From NCBI GenBank assembly GCA_910587305.1, contig CAJUKV010000087.1, positions 1-8,817 of the forward strand: a stretch of DNA of 8,817 bases. Direction: 5' to 3'. A program made the position numbers and the translations under genes. Shown in pieces: positions 1-6,830 of the stretch. Source of the stretch: an uncultured Lachnospiraceae bacterium (GTDB taxonomy: Bacteria > Bacillota > Clostridia > Lachnospirales > Lachnospiraceae). The notes under the pieces are model-generated. The model saw only the letters and a list, made by a program, of their open reading frames with translations. It was not told the DNA's origin and ran no database searches. Within the stretch, counting starts at the first letter, position 1, and the number at the start of each line of letters is the position of its first letter.

Positions 1-57
<57 letters not shown>

Positions 58-63
58 CTAAAT

Positions 64-136
<73 letters not shown>

Positions 137-174
137 TTTTTTATGTAATAGAGTATATGTTTATCATATTTTAT

Positions 175-247
175 GGGCCACTAGCTCAGGTGGTAGAGCA
201 CTTGACTTTTAATCAAGTTGTCCGGGGTTCGAGTCCCCGGTGGCTCA
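175..247 (+). tRNA. tRNA-Lys (TTT)
   Basis: A complete 73-nt cloverleaf. The acceptor pairs GGGCCAC (175-181) with GTGGCTC (240-246), with one G:T pair, and the discriminator is A247. The D stem is GCTC/GAGC. The anticodon arm is CTTGA-CTTTTAA-TCAAG with anticodon TTT at 208-210. The T arm is CGGGG-TTCGAGT-CCCCG. CCA is not encoded. It is the last tRNA of the cluster, 38 nt after tRNA-Phe and just before an intrinsic terminator. Confidence 0.97.
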
Positions 248-253
248 CTGAGA

Positions 254-298
254 AATAGCCGGAATCTTCTTACAACAAATGATTCCGGTTATTTTTTT
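254..298 (+). terminator. Rho-independent terminator of the tRNA cluster
   Basis: The arm at 254-266 pairs with 281-293 in a 13-bp stem with one internal G:T pair. The loop is 14 nt, and the 3' arm runs into a T tract (292-298). It starts 7 nt after tRNA-Lys, so it should end the tRNA transcript. Confidence 0.9.
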
Positions 299-364
299 GT
301 TTAAAAATATGTAAAATTTTGAAAATTATAACAATGCAAGCTTTTTTAATAGTATTTATTTCGA

Positions 365-394
365 TTGGTATTGCATTTTGAGGAACTTTATAGT
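365..394 (+). promoter_or_regulatory. Possible sigma-A-type promoter for the lipoprotein gene
   Basis: TTGGTA (365-370, 4 of 6 matches to TTGACA) lies 18 nt before TATAGT (389-394, 5 of 6 matches to TATAAT). It sits in an AT-rich gap after the tRNA terminator and about 45 nt before the start codon. A promoter is expected here because the upstream transcript is terminated, but the -35 match is only fair. Confidence 0.4.
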
Positions 395-438
395 ATTTTG
401 ATAAAGGAATTTTATTTGTGGAGTAAAAGGGTGAGATT

Positions 439-843
439 ATGAAAAAGTTGATGAAGCTATTTATTTTATGTGCCATAGCTGTTTGTTTTTTTGTCGGATG
501 TGCGGATGTGGTTGAAAGTCCAATGGATGACAGCAGATTGGGGGAGGAGCTTATATCTGTTGACGGAGTTATGATAGAAGATGCTGCAAATATGGAAGAA
601 GACTATTATGTGGTGGAGGGCGTTCTCCGCGAAATGAGAAAGAAGGGTCTTCTTTTAGAGACGCCCCAAGGAGAGAGCATGTACTTTGAGCTGGCACCGG
701 AGACTATTATTTATGCGGGTGAAGGCAGCGATACCATTTCCGAGGGGGAGACGATTAAGGTAGTTTTTGACGGTGAGCTGAATGGAACAGAGATGAAGAA
801 AGTTTTTGTGATTGCGGTTACTGTTTTAGAGGAAGACATCTAA
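439..843 (+). CDS. Small putative lipoprotein of unknown function
   Basis: A 134-residue protein with a bacterial lipoprotein signal: MKKLMK, a hydrophobic stretch at about 7-19, then FVGC with the candidate lipidated cysteine at position 21. Phe at -3 is less usual than Leu. It is probably exported and anchored to the outer face of the membrane, leaving a mature chain of about 114 residues. Residues 22-55 are acidic and probably flexible. Residues 56-130 alternate beta-like segments (YYVVEGVLREM, GLLLETPQ, ETIKVVFDGEL, KVFVIAVTVL) and could form a small beta-barrel of OB-like type; that is only an impression from the pattern. The start has AGGGTG at 428-433, 5 nt upstream. It appears monocistronic. 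I do not recognise a named family. Confidence 0.85.
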   Translation: MKKLMKLFILCAIAVCFFVGCADVVESPMDDSRLGEELISVDGVMIEDAANMEEDYYVVEGVLREMRKKGLLLETPQGESMYFELAPETIIYAGEGSDTISEGETIKVVFDGELNGTEMKKVFVIAVTVLEEDI

Positions 844-909
844 AGAAGATAAATTGTTAAAATTATGAGAAATTTCCTTTTATTTTTAGTATTTCAATTT
901 CATAGTCCG

Positions 910-918
910 TGATAAAAT
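910..918 (+). promoter_or_regulatory. Possible extended -10 promoter element before the HD gene
   Basis: TGATAAAAT at 910-918 fits an extended -10 (TG-N-TAAAAT, 5 of 6 in the hexamer), 64 nt before the HD gene start. No convincing -35 lies at normal spacing. The 139-nt gap between the lipoprotein and HD genes shows no other clear signal and no terminator. Confidence 0.35.
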
Positions 919-982
919 ATAAAATGAGGATTCATAATAATAGTAAGATTATTTTTAGAATATTGAGGAATGGAGAGGTAAA

Positions 983-1534
983 ATGAGGGAAAATTCCGAA
1001 AAGAAGGGGAAGGAAATTAGCAAGTTACAAAAAAGGTATAAACAGAAAAAGGAATTGTATCGATTACTTAAGGAATATGCGCCGGATATTTTGGAATCAC
1101 AAAATTTTCGCAGAACCAGAAATTATATTCAGCATGGAACAATGCCTGTGCACAGGCACTGCATAGATGTTGCGCAGCAGAGTATTCTTATAAGCAGATT
1201 TTTAGGAATTTCCTGTAATGAGAGGGAATTGATAAGAGGCGCGCTGCTTCATGATTACTTTTTATATGACTGGCACGATAAAACGAGAGAAAATTATAAG
1301 TGCCTCCACGGATTTTATCATCCGGGTATTGCCCTTGAAAATGCCAGTAGAGAATATAACTTAACACTACGGGAAAGGGATATTATTAAAAAGCATATGT
1401 GGCCGCTTACCGTAGTGCCGCCAAGGTGTAGGGAAGCATGGATTGTGACGACGGCCGATAAGTATTGTTCTTTACTGGAAACACTAAGGCTCCATAAGGG
1501 TGCGGGCAAAGCGAGGGTTAGGGTAACAGGATAA
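983..1534 (+). CDS. HD-domain phosphohydrolase-like protein
   Basis: A 183-residue cytosolic protein with HD-superfamily metal-binding signatures: HRH at 57-59, the HD pair H90-D91 in ALLHDYFLYDWH, HGFYHP at 109-114, KKHMWP with H138, and D159 in TTADKYCSL. The H...HD...H...H...D order suggests a metal-dependent phosphohydrolase or phosphodiesterase. The substrate cannot be told from the sequence. The first 35 residues are very basic and charged. The start has GGAGAGG about 4 nt upstream. The stop (1532-1534) is followed after one base by the decarboxylase ATG, so the two are very probably one transcript with coupled translation. The C-terminal tail (about 171-183) is short and basic. I am confident of the fold class, not of a specific role. 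Confidence 0.88.
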   Translation: MRENSEKKGKEISKLQKRYKQKKELYRLLKEYAPDILESQNFRRTRNYIQHGTMPVHRHCIDVAQQSILISRFLGISCNERELIRGALLHDYFLYDWHDKTRENYKCLHGFYHPGIALENASREYNLTLRERDIIKKHMWPLTVVPPRCREAWIVTTADKYCSLLETLRLHKGAGKARVRVTG

Positions 1535-1535
1535 A

Positions 1536-3071
1536 ATGAACTTGTTTGATCATTTGAGCGAGTATGCGGATAGCGATTACTACCCTTTTCATATGCCTGG
1601 CCATAAAAGAAATTCGGAATGCGGGTTGCCTGAAGGGGTGTATCGATATGATATTACGGAAATAGAAGGGTTTGATAATCTGCATAGTCCGGAGACGATT
1701 ATTAAGGATGCCGAACAGCGTGCGGCTAAATTGTATGATTCAGAGGAAACGTATTTTCTTGTTAATGGCAGTACGGCAGGAATATTAAGCGCTATTTCGG
1801 CTATTGCTGAACGTATAGGGAAGGTAGCGGAGAGGAGCAGCAATTGGAAAAGAGAAGACTGGCATGGGAACAGAAGATTAATTATAGCCAGAAACTGCCA
1901 TAAAGCCGTATATCATGCGGCTTTTTTAAATCATATGGACTTGTATTATGTGTATCCTGAGATATATGAGGATTTCGATGTTGCAAGGGCAATTAAAGCA
2001 AATGATATAGAAAGCACAATTAAAAAAATTATAAGCGAAGAAAAGGTCGACGCTAAGATGGCCGGAAGGCTAATTGCAGGAGTAGTGATCACATCTCCTA
2101 CCTATGAGGGAATAACATCTGACGTTAGTGGGATTGCAGAAATGGTTCATGGTTACGGAATTCCTTTGATTGTGGATCAGGCCCACGGAGCACATTTTGG
2201 CATACATCCGAAATTTCCTGAAAATGCTGTGAGGGAGAAGGCGGATCTTGTAATCCACAGTGTGCATAAGACGCTCCCGGCTCCTACTCAGACAGCGCTG
2301 CTTCATAAAAATGGTATTTTGGTTGACAGTGAATCAGTGAGAAAATATCTTCGGATTTATCAGTCAAGCAGTCCCTCTTATATTTTGATGGCCGGGATAG
2401 ATAGGGCTGTCCAGGTGATGGAGCAGGAAGGATATCAAAGGCTGGACAGGATAATGGATATGCGGGACGCCTTTTTAAAGCGGGTGGAAAATTGCCAATA
2501 TATTAGGATATGTCCTTTTACGGAGCCGGGAAAGCTTGTTATTTCCGTAAAGGGATCATCTATGACAGGACAAATGCTTCATAATTTGCTGCTGGAAAAA
2601 TATCATCTTCAAATGGAGATGGCTGCGGGAAGCTATGTAATTGCCATATTGTCCATGATGGATGAAGAAGAAGGGTTTAATCGTCTTTCGACTGCTTTAC
2701 TAGAAATTGATAGGGAAATATTAAGAAAGCACAAAGAAGGGAAAAATAAATTTGAAACAGAATTAGAAGGCTTCTCAGGAGAGTTGGAAGGGGTCAGGGA
2801 AGAAAAGCTTTTTTCATTTTTTACTATTCGCCCAAAGGTAGAAATAGGGATATGGGAAGCTTATACTTCGATTAACAGGGAGATAGAGCTTGTCGACGCA
2901 GATGGTAGAATTGCAGCCGATTTTATTAATTTGTATCCCCCCGGGATTCCATTGTTGGTGCCTGGAGAAGCGATAGACCAGCAGACGATTACGATTGTTA
3001 AGCATTATCTCCAAAATGGTTATACGGTTCAGGGAATACGGGGGAATAGAATAAAAGTGATAAGAGCATAA
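1536..3071 (+). CDS. PLP-dependent Orn/Lys/Arg decarboxylase (YaaO/SpeA-like)
   Basis: A 511-residue fold-type I PLP enzyme of the Orn/Lys/Arg decarboxylase family, which removes the alpha-carboxyl of a basic amino acid to give agmatine, cadaverine or putrescine. Visible signatures are FHMPGHKR at 18-25, the phosphate-binding NGSTAG at 77-82, VDQAHGAHFG at 213-222 (D214 to hold the pyridine nitrogen, H217 near the ring), and SVHKTLPA at 242-249 with the Schiff-base lysine K245. The family's C-terminal domain is at about 425-511 (RPKVEIGIWEA, LYPPGIPLLVPGE). Length fits the short Firmicute form rather than the E. coli inducible enzymes, which carry an extra N-terminal wing domain. Bacillus yaaO occupies the same place in this locus. 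The ATG is 1 nt after the HD gene stop, with a weak AGG at 1528-1530. Substrate choice (Arg, Lys or Orn) cannot be decided here. Confidence 0.94.
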   Translation: MNLFDHLSEYADSDYYPFHMPGHKRNSECGLPEGVYRYDITEIEGFDNLHSPETIIKDAEQRAAKLYDSEETYFLVNGSTAGILSAISAIAERIGKVAERSSNWKREDWHGNRRLIIARNCHKAVYHAAFLNHMDLYYVYPEIYEDFDVARAIKANDIESTIKKIISEEKVDAKMAGRLIAGVVITSPTYEGITSDVSGIAEMVHGYGIPLIVDQAHGAHFGIHPKFPENAVREKADLVIHSVHKTLPAPTQTALLHKNGILVDSESVRKYLRIYQSSSPSYILMAGIDRAVQVMEQEGYQRLDRIMDMRDAFLKRVENCQYIRICPFTEPGKLVISVKGSSMTGQMLHNLLLEKYHLQMEMAAGSYVIAILSMMDEEEGFNRLSTALLEIDREILRKHKEGKNKFETELEGFSGELEGVREEKLFSFFTIRPKVEIGIWEAYTSINREIELVDADGRIAADFINLYPPGIPLLVPGEAIDQQTITIVKHYLQNGYTVQGIRGNRIKVIRA

Positions 3072-3172
3072 TGCAAAAGGAGTTCTAAGACGTTATAAAA
3101 TATGTGCTTACGCCTAAACTTGCGGGCTGCTGAAAGCTAGAAGAATTCAAATAAAAATTTGGAAGTAGTTTA

Positions 3173-3178
3173 AGGAGG
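3173..3178 (+). promoter_or_regulatory. Strong Shine-Dalgarno of pyruvate kinase
   Basis: AAGGAGG around 3172-3178 lies 5 nt before the ATG at 3184. It is the best ribosome binding site in the window, which fits a highly expressed glycolytic gene. The 112-nt gap before it (3072-3183) has AT-rich stretches such as TTATAAAAT (3093-3101) but no -35 at proper spacing that I would defend, so the pyk promoter is not located. Confidence 0.8.
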
Positions 3179-3183
3179 TATTT

Positions 3184-4596
3184 ATGAGAAAAACAAAAAT
3201 TATTTGTACGCTGGGGCCTGCCAGTGAAAGTGAAGAAAAATTGCGGGAGTTAATGCTTGCAGGCATGAATGTTGCCCGTTTTAATTTTTCTCATGGAACA
3301 CATGAAGAGCATAAACAAAAGTTCGACAGGGTTACTAAAATTGCCGGCGAATTGAATTTGCAGGTGGCAACACTTTTAGACACAAAGGGGCCGGAAATCC
3401 GACTGAAAAATATTGAAGGAGGCCGTACAGAGTTAGTAGCCGGGCAGAAATTTATATTAACCACGGAGGAATTGGTTGGCAATAATGAAAAGGTAAGTAT
3501 TACTTATAAAAATCTTAAGGACGATGTAAAGGTTGGGACAACTATTTTAATTGATGATGGTTTGATTGAAATGGTTGTGGAAGCTATAGAAGAAACCGAT
3601 ATAATATGTAAAGTGATAAACGGAGGCCCCATATCCAATCATAAGGGTGTAAATGTGCCCGGAGCCGTTCTTTCCATGCCTTATATAAGCGAGGTTGACA
3701 GAAGTGATATTTTGTTTGGCTGCGATATGGGGTTTGACTTTCTTGCCGCTTCTTTTGTCAGGTCAAGAGAAGATATTTTAGAGGTAAGAAAAATTTTAGA
3801 GGAACATAACAGCCATATGAAAATTATTGCCAAAATCGAAAACATGCAGGGAATCCGCAATTTGGAAGAAATTCTTGATGTTTCAGACGGTATTATGGTG
3901 GCAAGAGGAGATATGGGCGTTGAAATACCCATGGAGGAGGTTCCTGTTGTACAAAAGCAGATGATTAAAATGGCCGAGGCTAAGGGAAAGCATGTTATTA
4001 CTGCCACCCAAATGTTAGAGTCTATGATCAAGAATCCAAGGCCCACCAGGGCGGAGACAACCGATATTGCAAACGCAATTTACGATGGAACTACGGCTAT
4101 TATGCTTTCCGGGGAGAGCGCTGCCGGCCTGTATCCGGTGGAGGCTGTTAAAACAATGGCAAGAATTGCTGAGAGAACAGAAGAAGCAATCGACTATGAC
4201 GAGAGAATGAAAGTGAGAAGGCAGACGGCGGATTTAGATATAACCACTGCAATTTCTCACGCAACATGTACTACTGCAATGGATATAAGGGCGGCTGCCA
4301 TTATCACAGTGACAATTTCAGGTTTTACGGCAGAGATGATTTCAAGGTATAAGCCTAAATGCCCTGTTATTGCATGTAGCGTTAGTCCAAGGGTGTGCAG
4401 GCAGCTCAATCTTTGCTGGGGAGTAACGCCTATATGGATGGCACGAGAGAGCACGGCCGACGATTTATTTGGCGAAGCCGTAAAGGTGGCGAAGGCAGCG
4501 GGCTACATTAAAGAAGGGGATAAAGTGGTTCTTACGGCGGGAATACCGTTAGGAGTATCAGGAAAAACCAATATGATTCATGTTGTAGAGGTTTAA
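3184..4596 (+). CDS. pyk: Pyruvate kinase
   Basis: A 470-residue cytosolic enzyme that transfers phosphate from phosphoenolpyruvate to ADP, giving pyruvate and ATP in the last step of glycolysis. The N-terminal signature TKIICTLGPAS is at 4-14 and RFNFSHG at 32-38. LLDTKGPEIR at 64-73 and the ILIDDG segment at 121-126 are present. The active-site stretch IIAKIEN is at 214-220 with catalytic K217 and metal ligand E219, and ARGDMGVE at 239-247 supplies D243. TQMLESM is at 275-281 and MLSGESAAGLYP at 307-318. The C-terminal effector domain runs to the end. The length is that of the short form, without the extra PEP-utiliser-like domain found on the roughly 585-residue Bacillus enzyme. No pfkA is next to it; the upstream neighbour is the decarboxylase. 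It is followed after 5 nt by the guanylate-kinase-like gene. Confidence 0.98.
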   Translation: MRKTKIICTLGPASESEEKLRELMLAGMNVARFNFSHGTHEEHKQKFDRVTKIAGELNLQVATLLDTKGPEIRLKNIEGGRTELVAGQKFILTTEELVGNNEKVSITYKNLKDDVKVGTTILIDDGLIEMVVEAIEETDIICKVINGGPISNHKGVNVPGAVLSMPYISEVDRSDILFGCDMGFDFLAASFVRSREDILEVRKILEEHNSHMKIIAKIENMQGIRNLEEILDVSDGIMVARGDMGVEIPMEEVPVVQKQMIKMAEAKGKHVITATQMLESMIKNPRPTRAETTDIANAIYDGTTAIMLSGESAAGLYPVEAVKTMARIAERTEEAIDYDERMKVRRQTADLDITTAISHATCTTAMDIRAAAIITVTISGFTAEMISRYKPKCPVIACSVSPRVCRQLNLCWGVTPIWMARESTADDLFGEAVKVAKAAGYIKEGDKVVLTAGIPLGVSGKTNMIHVVEV

Positions 4597-4601
4597 TTCA
4601 T

Positions 4602-5189
4602 ATGGGGAAGATGGTATACTTAATGGGAAGGAGCTCTTCAGGAAAAGACACCATTTATAAAAGGCTCCTTACGTGGGAAGAATATCTATTTAAAAAGGTG
4701 GTACTTTATACTACCCGGCCAATTCGTGCAGGGGAAGTGGAGGGGAAAGAGTATCATTTCACAGATGAAGCAGGATACAGAGCATTAGAAGCACAGGGCA
4801 GAATTATTGAGGCTCGTGCTTATCATACATATCATGGTTTATGGCGTTATTTTACGGTGGATGACGGCGATATAGATTTGGTTCATAGTCATTATCTGGT
4901 TATTGGGACGATAGAATCTTATGTAAAAACAATGGAATATTTTGGCGCTGATAAGGTGCTGCCGGTTTTGCTTACACTTGATGATGGCGTGAGATTAAAA
5001 CGGGCACTGGAACGGGAAATGATGCAGGAAACCCCAAAGTACGAGGAGATGTGCAGGCGTTTTCTGGCAGATGCCGAAGATTTTTCTGATGAAAAAATAA
5101 AGGCGGCCGGAATAACCAGAACATTTTCCAATGACCATTTGAATAATTGCCTTATGGAAATTAAAGAATATATCAGAGAAAACTTGTAG
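4602..5189 (+). CDS. Divergent guanylate-kinase-like P-loop protein
   Basis: A 195-residue protein with a P-loop at 9-17 (GRSSSGKDT) and the guanylate-kinase GMP-binding stretch TTRPIRAGEVEGKEYHF at 37-53. These two motifs place it in the guanylate kinase family, whose usual reaction is ATP-dependent phosphorylation of GMP. Other family landmarks are altered. The segment where standard enzymes have a YGT-type GMP contact reads HGLWRYF (78-84), the DVQGA-like stretch reads IGTIESY (101-107), and the RGTDSEE-like segment is replaced by EREMMQETPKYEE (137-149). The enzyme may therefore be a paralogue with another or weaker substrate. The start has AGAGG at 4587-4591, 10 nt upstream; Met4 (4611) is a possible alternative. 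It lies 5 nt after pyk and occupies the place of tmk in the Bacillus order. Confidence 0.85.
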   Translation: MGKMVYLMGRSSSGKDTIYKRLLTWEEYLFKKVVLYTTRPIRAGEVEGKEYHFTDEAGYRALEAQGRIIEARAYHTYHGLWRYFTVDDGDIDLVHSHYLVIGTIESYVKTMEYFGADKVLPVLLTLDDGVRLKRALEREMMQETPKYEEMCRRFLADAEDFSDEKIKAAGITRTFSNDHLNNCLMEIKEYIRENL

Positions 5190-5274
5190 TAACATAAGAT
5201 TCGTAAAAGATAGTTACATTTTGCAGATCAGCTTGTGAAATAAAATATTTTAAGATGTATAAGGCTTTTAACAG

Positions 5275-5281
5275 AAAGGGG
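5275..5281 (+). promoter_or_regulatory. Ribosome binding site that fixes the yaaR start
   Basis: AAAGGGG at 5275-5281 lies 8 nt before the ATG at 5290. An in-frame GTG at 5281 overlaps this site and has no room for its own, so the ATG is preferred. The 100-nt gap after 5189 may also hold a weak promoter (TTGCAG 5221-5226, TATTTT 5246-5251, 19-nt spacing), which I do not call separately. Confidence 0.65.
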
Positions 5282-5289
5282 TGGCCAGT

Positions 5290-5730
5290 ATGGATATAAA
5301 GGTAAATCAGGCTTTGCCTGTGACACAGCCGGAAGCTGTGGCGCCGGTACAGGAAGCTGACGGAGCATTTAAATTTACATTGGTCAGTCACATTGAAGAG
5401 CAGGAGTTACAGGCCAGATTAAGCACGCTGATGGAAGAAATAACTATGCAGGGGGATAAGCTTGCGAAAAAGCGTGATATCAGAGACATGAAGCGATACA
5501 GGGGCCTGGTGAAGGATTTTATGAATGAAATAGTAAGCCGTTCTCATTCCTTTTCCCGTGAAAATTTCCTGGATAGAAAGGGAAGACACAGGGTATATGG
5601 GATTATACGGCTTGTAGATGAAAATTTAGACGAACTGGCGCAAGAGCTTATGAAGGAGGAACAGGATCATTTGGCAATCCTTTCTAAGATAGGAGAGATA
5701 AGAGGTCTGCTGTTAGATATATTAACGTAA
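5290..5730 (+). CDS. yaaR: YaaR family protein (DUF327)
   Basis: A 146-residue soluble protein matching YaaR/DUF327 in size, composition and place just upstream of holB and ricT. Residues 1-25 are Pro/Ala/Val-rich and probably flexible. The rest is mostly charged and helical: HIEEQELQARLSTLMEEITMQGDKLAKKRDIRDMKRYRGLVKDF from about 34 to 77, then a basic segment SHSFSRENFLDRKGRHRVYGIIRLVDENLDEL at about 85-116, and a C-terminal helix ending ILT. The DFMNEIV and RLVDENLDELA stretches are typical of the family. There are no signal peptide, membrane segments or catalytic motifs, and the molecular role of the family is not established. The start was moved 9 nt in from the longest frame because of the ribosome binding site. 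A 92-nt spacer with inverted repeats separates it from holB. Confidence 0.87.
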   Translation: MDIKVNQALPVTQPEAVAPVQEADGAFKFTLVSHIEEQELQARLSTLMEEITMQGDKLAKKRDIRDMKRYRGLVKDFMNEIVSRSHSFSRENFLDRKGRHRVYGIIRLVDENLDELAQELMKEEQDHLAILSKIGEIRGLLLDILT

Positions 5731-5809
5731 ATATAGTTACTGTGAGCGGCCTTTGGACCGTGAATCATTGTCAGGATACTGGCTGTGAATGGTAGCCGAA
5801 TATATTTAC
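5727..5809 (+). other. Inverted-repeat spacer between yaaR and holB, possible structured leader
   Basis: A perfect 9-bp inverted repeat, GTAAATATA (5727-5735) with TATATTTAC (5801-5809), brackets the spacer. Inside are two small hairpins: 5747-5760 (CGG-CC, TTT loop, GG-A-CCG with one bulge) and 5781-5797 (GGCT/AGCC). The outer arms take in the yaaR stop codon and end 2 nt before the holB GGGGG. The fold could be a three-way junction next to the holB ribosome binding site. The AT-only outer stem is weak, so this is tentative. Confidence 0.3.
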
Positions 5810-5811
5810 AT

Positions 5812-5816
5812 GGGGG
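5812..5816 (+). promoter_or_regulatory. Ribosome binding site of holB
   Basis: GGGGG at 5812-5816 lies 3 nt from the ATG at 5820 and 6 nt from the adjacent in-frame ATG at 5823. The second spacing is more usual, so 5823 is preferred; the choice changes the protein by one residue. Confidence 0.55.
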
Positions 5817-5822
5817 ATTATG

Positions 5823-6815
5823 ATGAACAGGTTTAGCGATATTGTAGGGCAAGAGCAGCTAAAGGAGCATTTGGAGAATGCCATAACAATGAATAAGGTA
5901 TCTCATGCTTATATTATTAATGGGGAGAAAAATGCCGGAAAAGAATTTATAGCCAAAACCTTTGCAATGGCTCTGCAGTGTGAGAGCAGGCAGGGGATTG
6001 AACCATGCCAGGAATGCCATTCCTGTAAGCAGGCTTTGGGAGGCAACCAGCCGGATATTATTTTTATTACCCATGAGAAGCCGGGATCCATCGGAGTGGA
6101 GGATATTCGCAGTCAGATTAATGGGACTGTGGCAATTAAACCTTACAGCAGCCCTAAGAAAATTTATATTATGAATGAGGGCGAGAAGATGACGGTTCAG
6201 GCCCAAAATGCTTTGCTGAAAACATTGGAGGAGCCGCCGGAGTATGTGGTTATACTGATTCTCACGACGAATGTAAATTCTCTTTTGCCTACAATATTGA
6301 GCAGGTGTGTTGTCCTGAATATGAAGCCGGTTCAGGACAGCCAGATTAAGAAGTTTTTGATGCAAAGTATGGAAATTCCTGATTACAAGGCAGATATTTG
6401 TGTGGCCTTTGCAAGGGGCAATGTAGGAAAAGCTAGGTTATTGGCAAAAAGTGAAGAATTTGACAAGGTAAAGGAAGAAGCGATTACTCTGGTGAAATAT
6501 ATTCACGAGATGGAGTTAAATGAAATCGTGACAGCTATTAAGAAAATTAATGAGTACAAGCTTGATGTCAACGATTATATGGATATTCTATCCATATGGT
6601 ACCGGGATGTACTTTTATTTAAGGCAACCCACGACGCAAATCATTTGATTTTCAGGGAGGAAATACCATATATCAGAAAGGTGGCGGACAGAAGTACCTA
6701 TGAGGGTATTGAAAATATTATAGATGCATTGGAAAAATCAAAACAGAGGCTTTCGGCCAATGTAAACTTTGATTTAACCATGGAGCTTTTGCTTCTTACA
6801 ATTAAAGAAAACTAG
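5823..6815 (+). CDS. holB: DNA polymerase III subunit delta' (clamp loader)
   Basis: A 330-residue clamp-loader subunit that works with DnaX (tau/gamma) and delta to open the sliding clamp and place it on primed DNA. The AAA+ N-terminal part begins FSDIVGQEQLKEHL. The P-loop-like segment GEKNAGKE is at 34-41; it has Glu where Ser/Thr normally follows Lys, in line with delta' not being the ATP hydrolysing subunit. The zinc module uses C53, C62, C65 and C68. VQAQNALLKTLEEPPE is at 125-140. SRC at 160-162 carries the trans-acting arginine finger. A helical C-terminal collar domain follows. Length and domain order fit the family. The place between yaaR and ricT matches Bacillus. The stop at 6813-6815 is 15 nt before the ricT ATG, pointing to one transcript. 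Confidence 0.96.
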   Translation: MNRFSDIVGQEQLKEHLENAITMNKVSHAYIINGEKNAGKEFIAKTFAMALQCESRQGIEPCQECHSCKQALGGNQPDIIFITHEKPGSIGVEDIRSQINGTVAIKPYSSPKKIYIMNEGEKMTVQAQNALLKTLEEPPEYVVILILTTNVNSLLPTILSRCVVLNMKPVQDSQIKKFLMQSMEIPDYKADICVAFARGNVGKARLLAKSEEFDKVKEEAITLVKYIHEMELNEIVTAIKKINEYKLDVNDYMDILSIWYRDVLLFKATHDANHLIFREEIPYIRKVADRSTYEGIENIIDALEKSKQRLSANVNFDLTMELLLLTIKEN

Positions 6816-6830
6816 TGAGGTTTATAGATT

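Noticed and set aside
270..476. Minus-strand open frame of 68 codons
   Set aside because: It lies over the terminator, AT-rich gap and start of the lipoprotein gene, is Ile/Asn/Lys-rich as expected from AT-rich DNA, and has no recognisable motif.
3072..3183. Riboswitch or leader RNA before pyk
   Set aside because: Only short, weak pairings such as the bulged TTCAAAT/ATTTGGAA are visible; nothing matches a known riboswitch core.
3681..4046. Minus-strand open frame of 121 codons opposite pyk
   Set aside because: It is fully inside pyruvate kinase, whose motifs cover this segment; its Ser/Ile-rich translation is typical of an antisense shadow.
5187..5219. Near-repeat TAGTAACAT / TAGTTACAT after the guanylate-kinase-like gene
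   Set aside because: Only two 9-nt copies with a mismatch, AT-rich and overlapping a stop codon; chance is a sufficient explanation.
5924..5945. Degenerate P-loop in HolB as a sign of a broken gene
   Set aside because: Delta' is not the ATP-hydrolysing clamp-loader subunit; the zinc cysteines and SRC motif are intact, so the gene looks functional.
5859..6365. Minus-strand open frame of 168 codons opposite holB
   Set aside because: It is antisense to a strongly supported holB and its translation has no recognisable domain; it is a shadow of the real gene's codon pattern.
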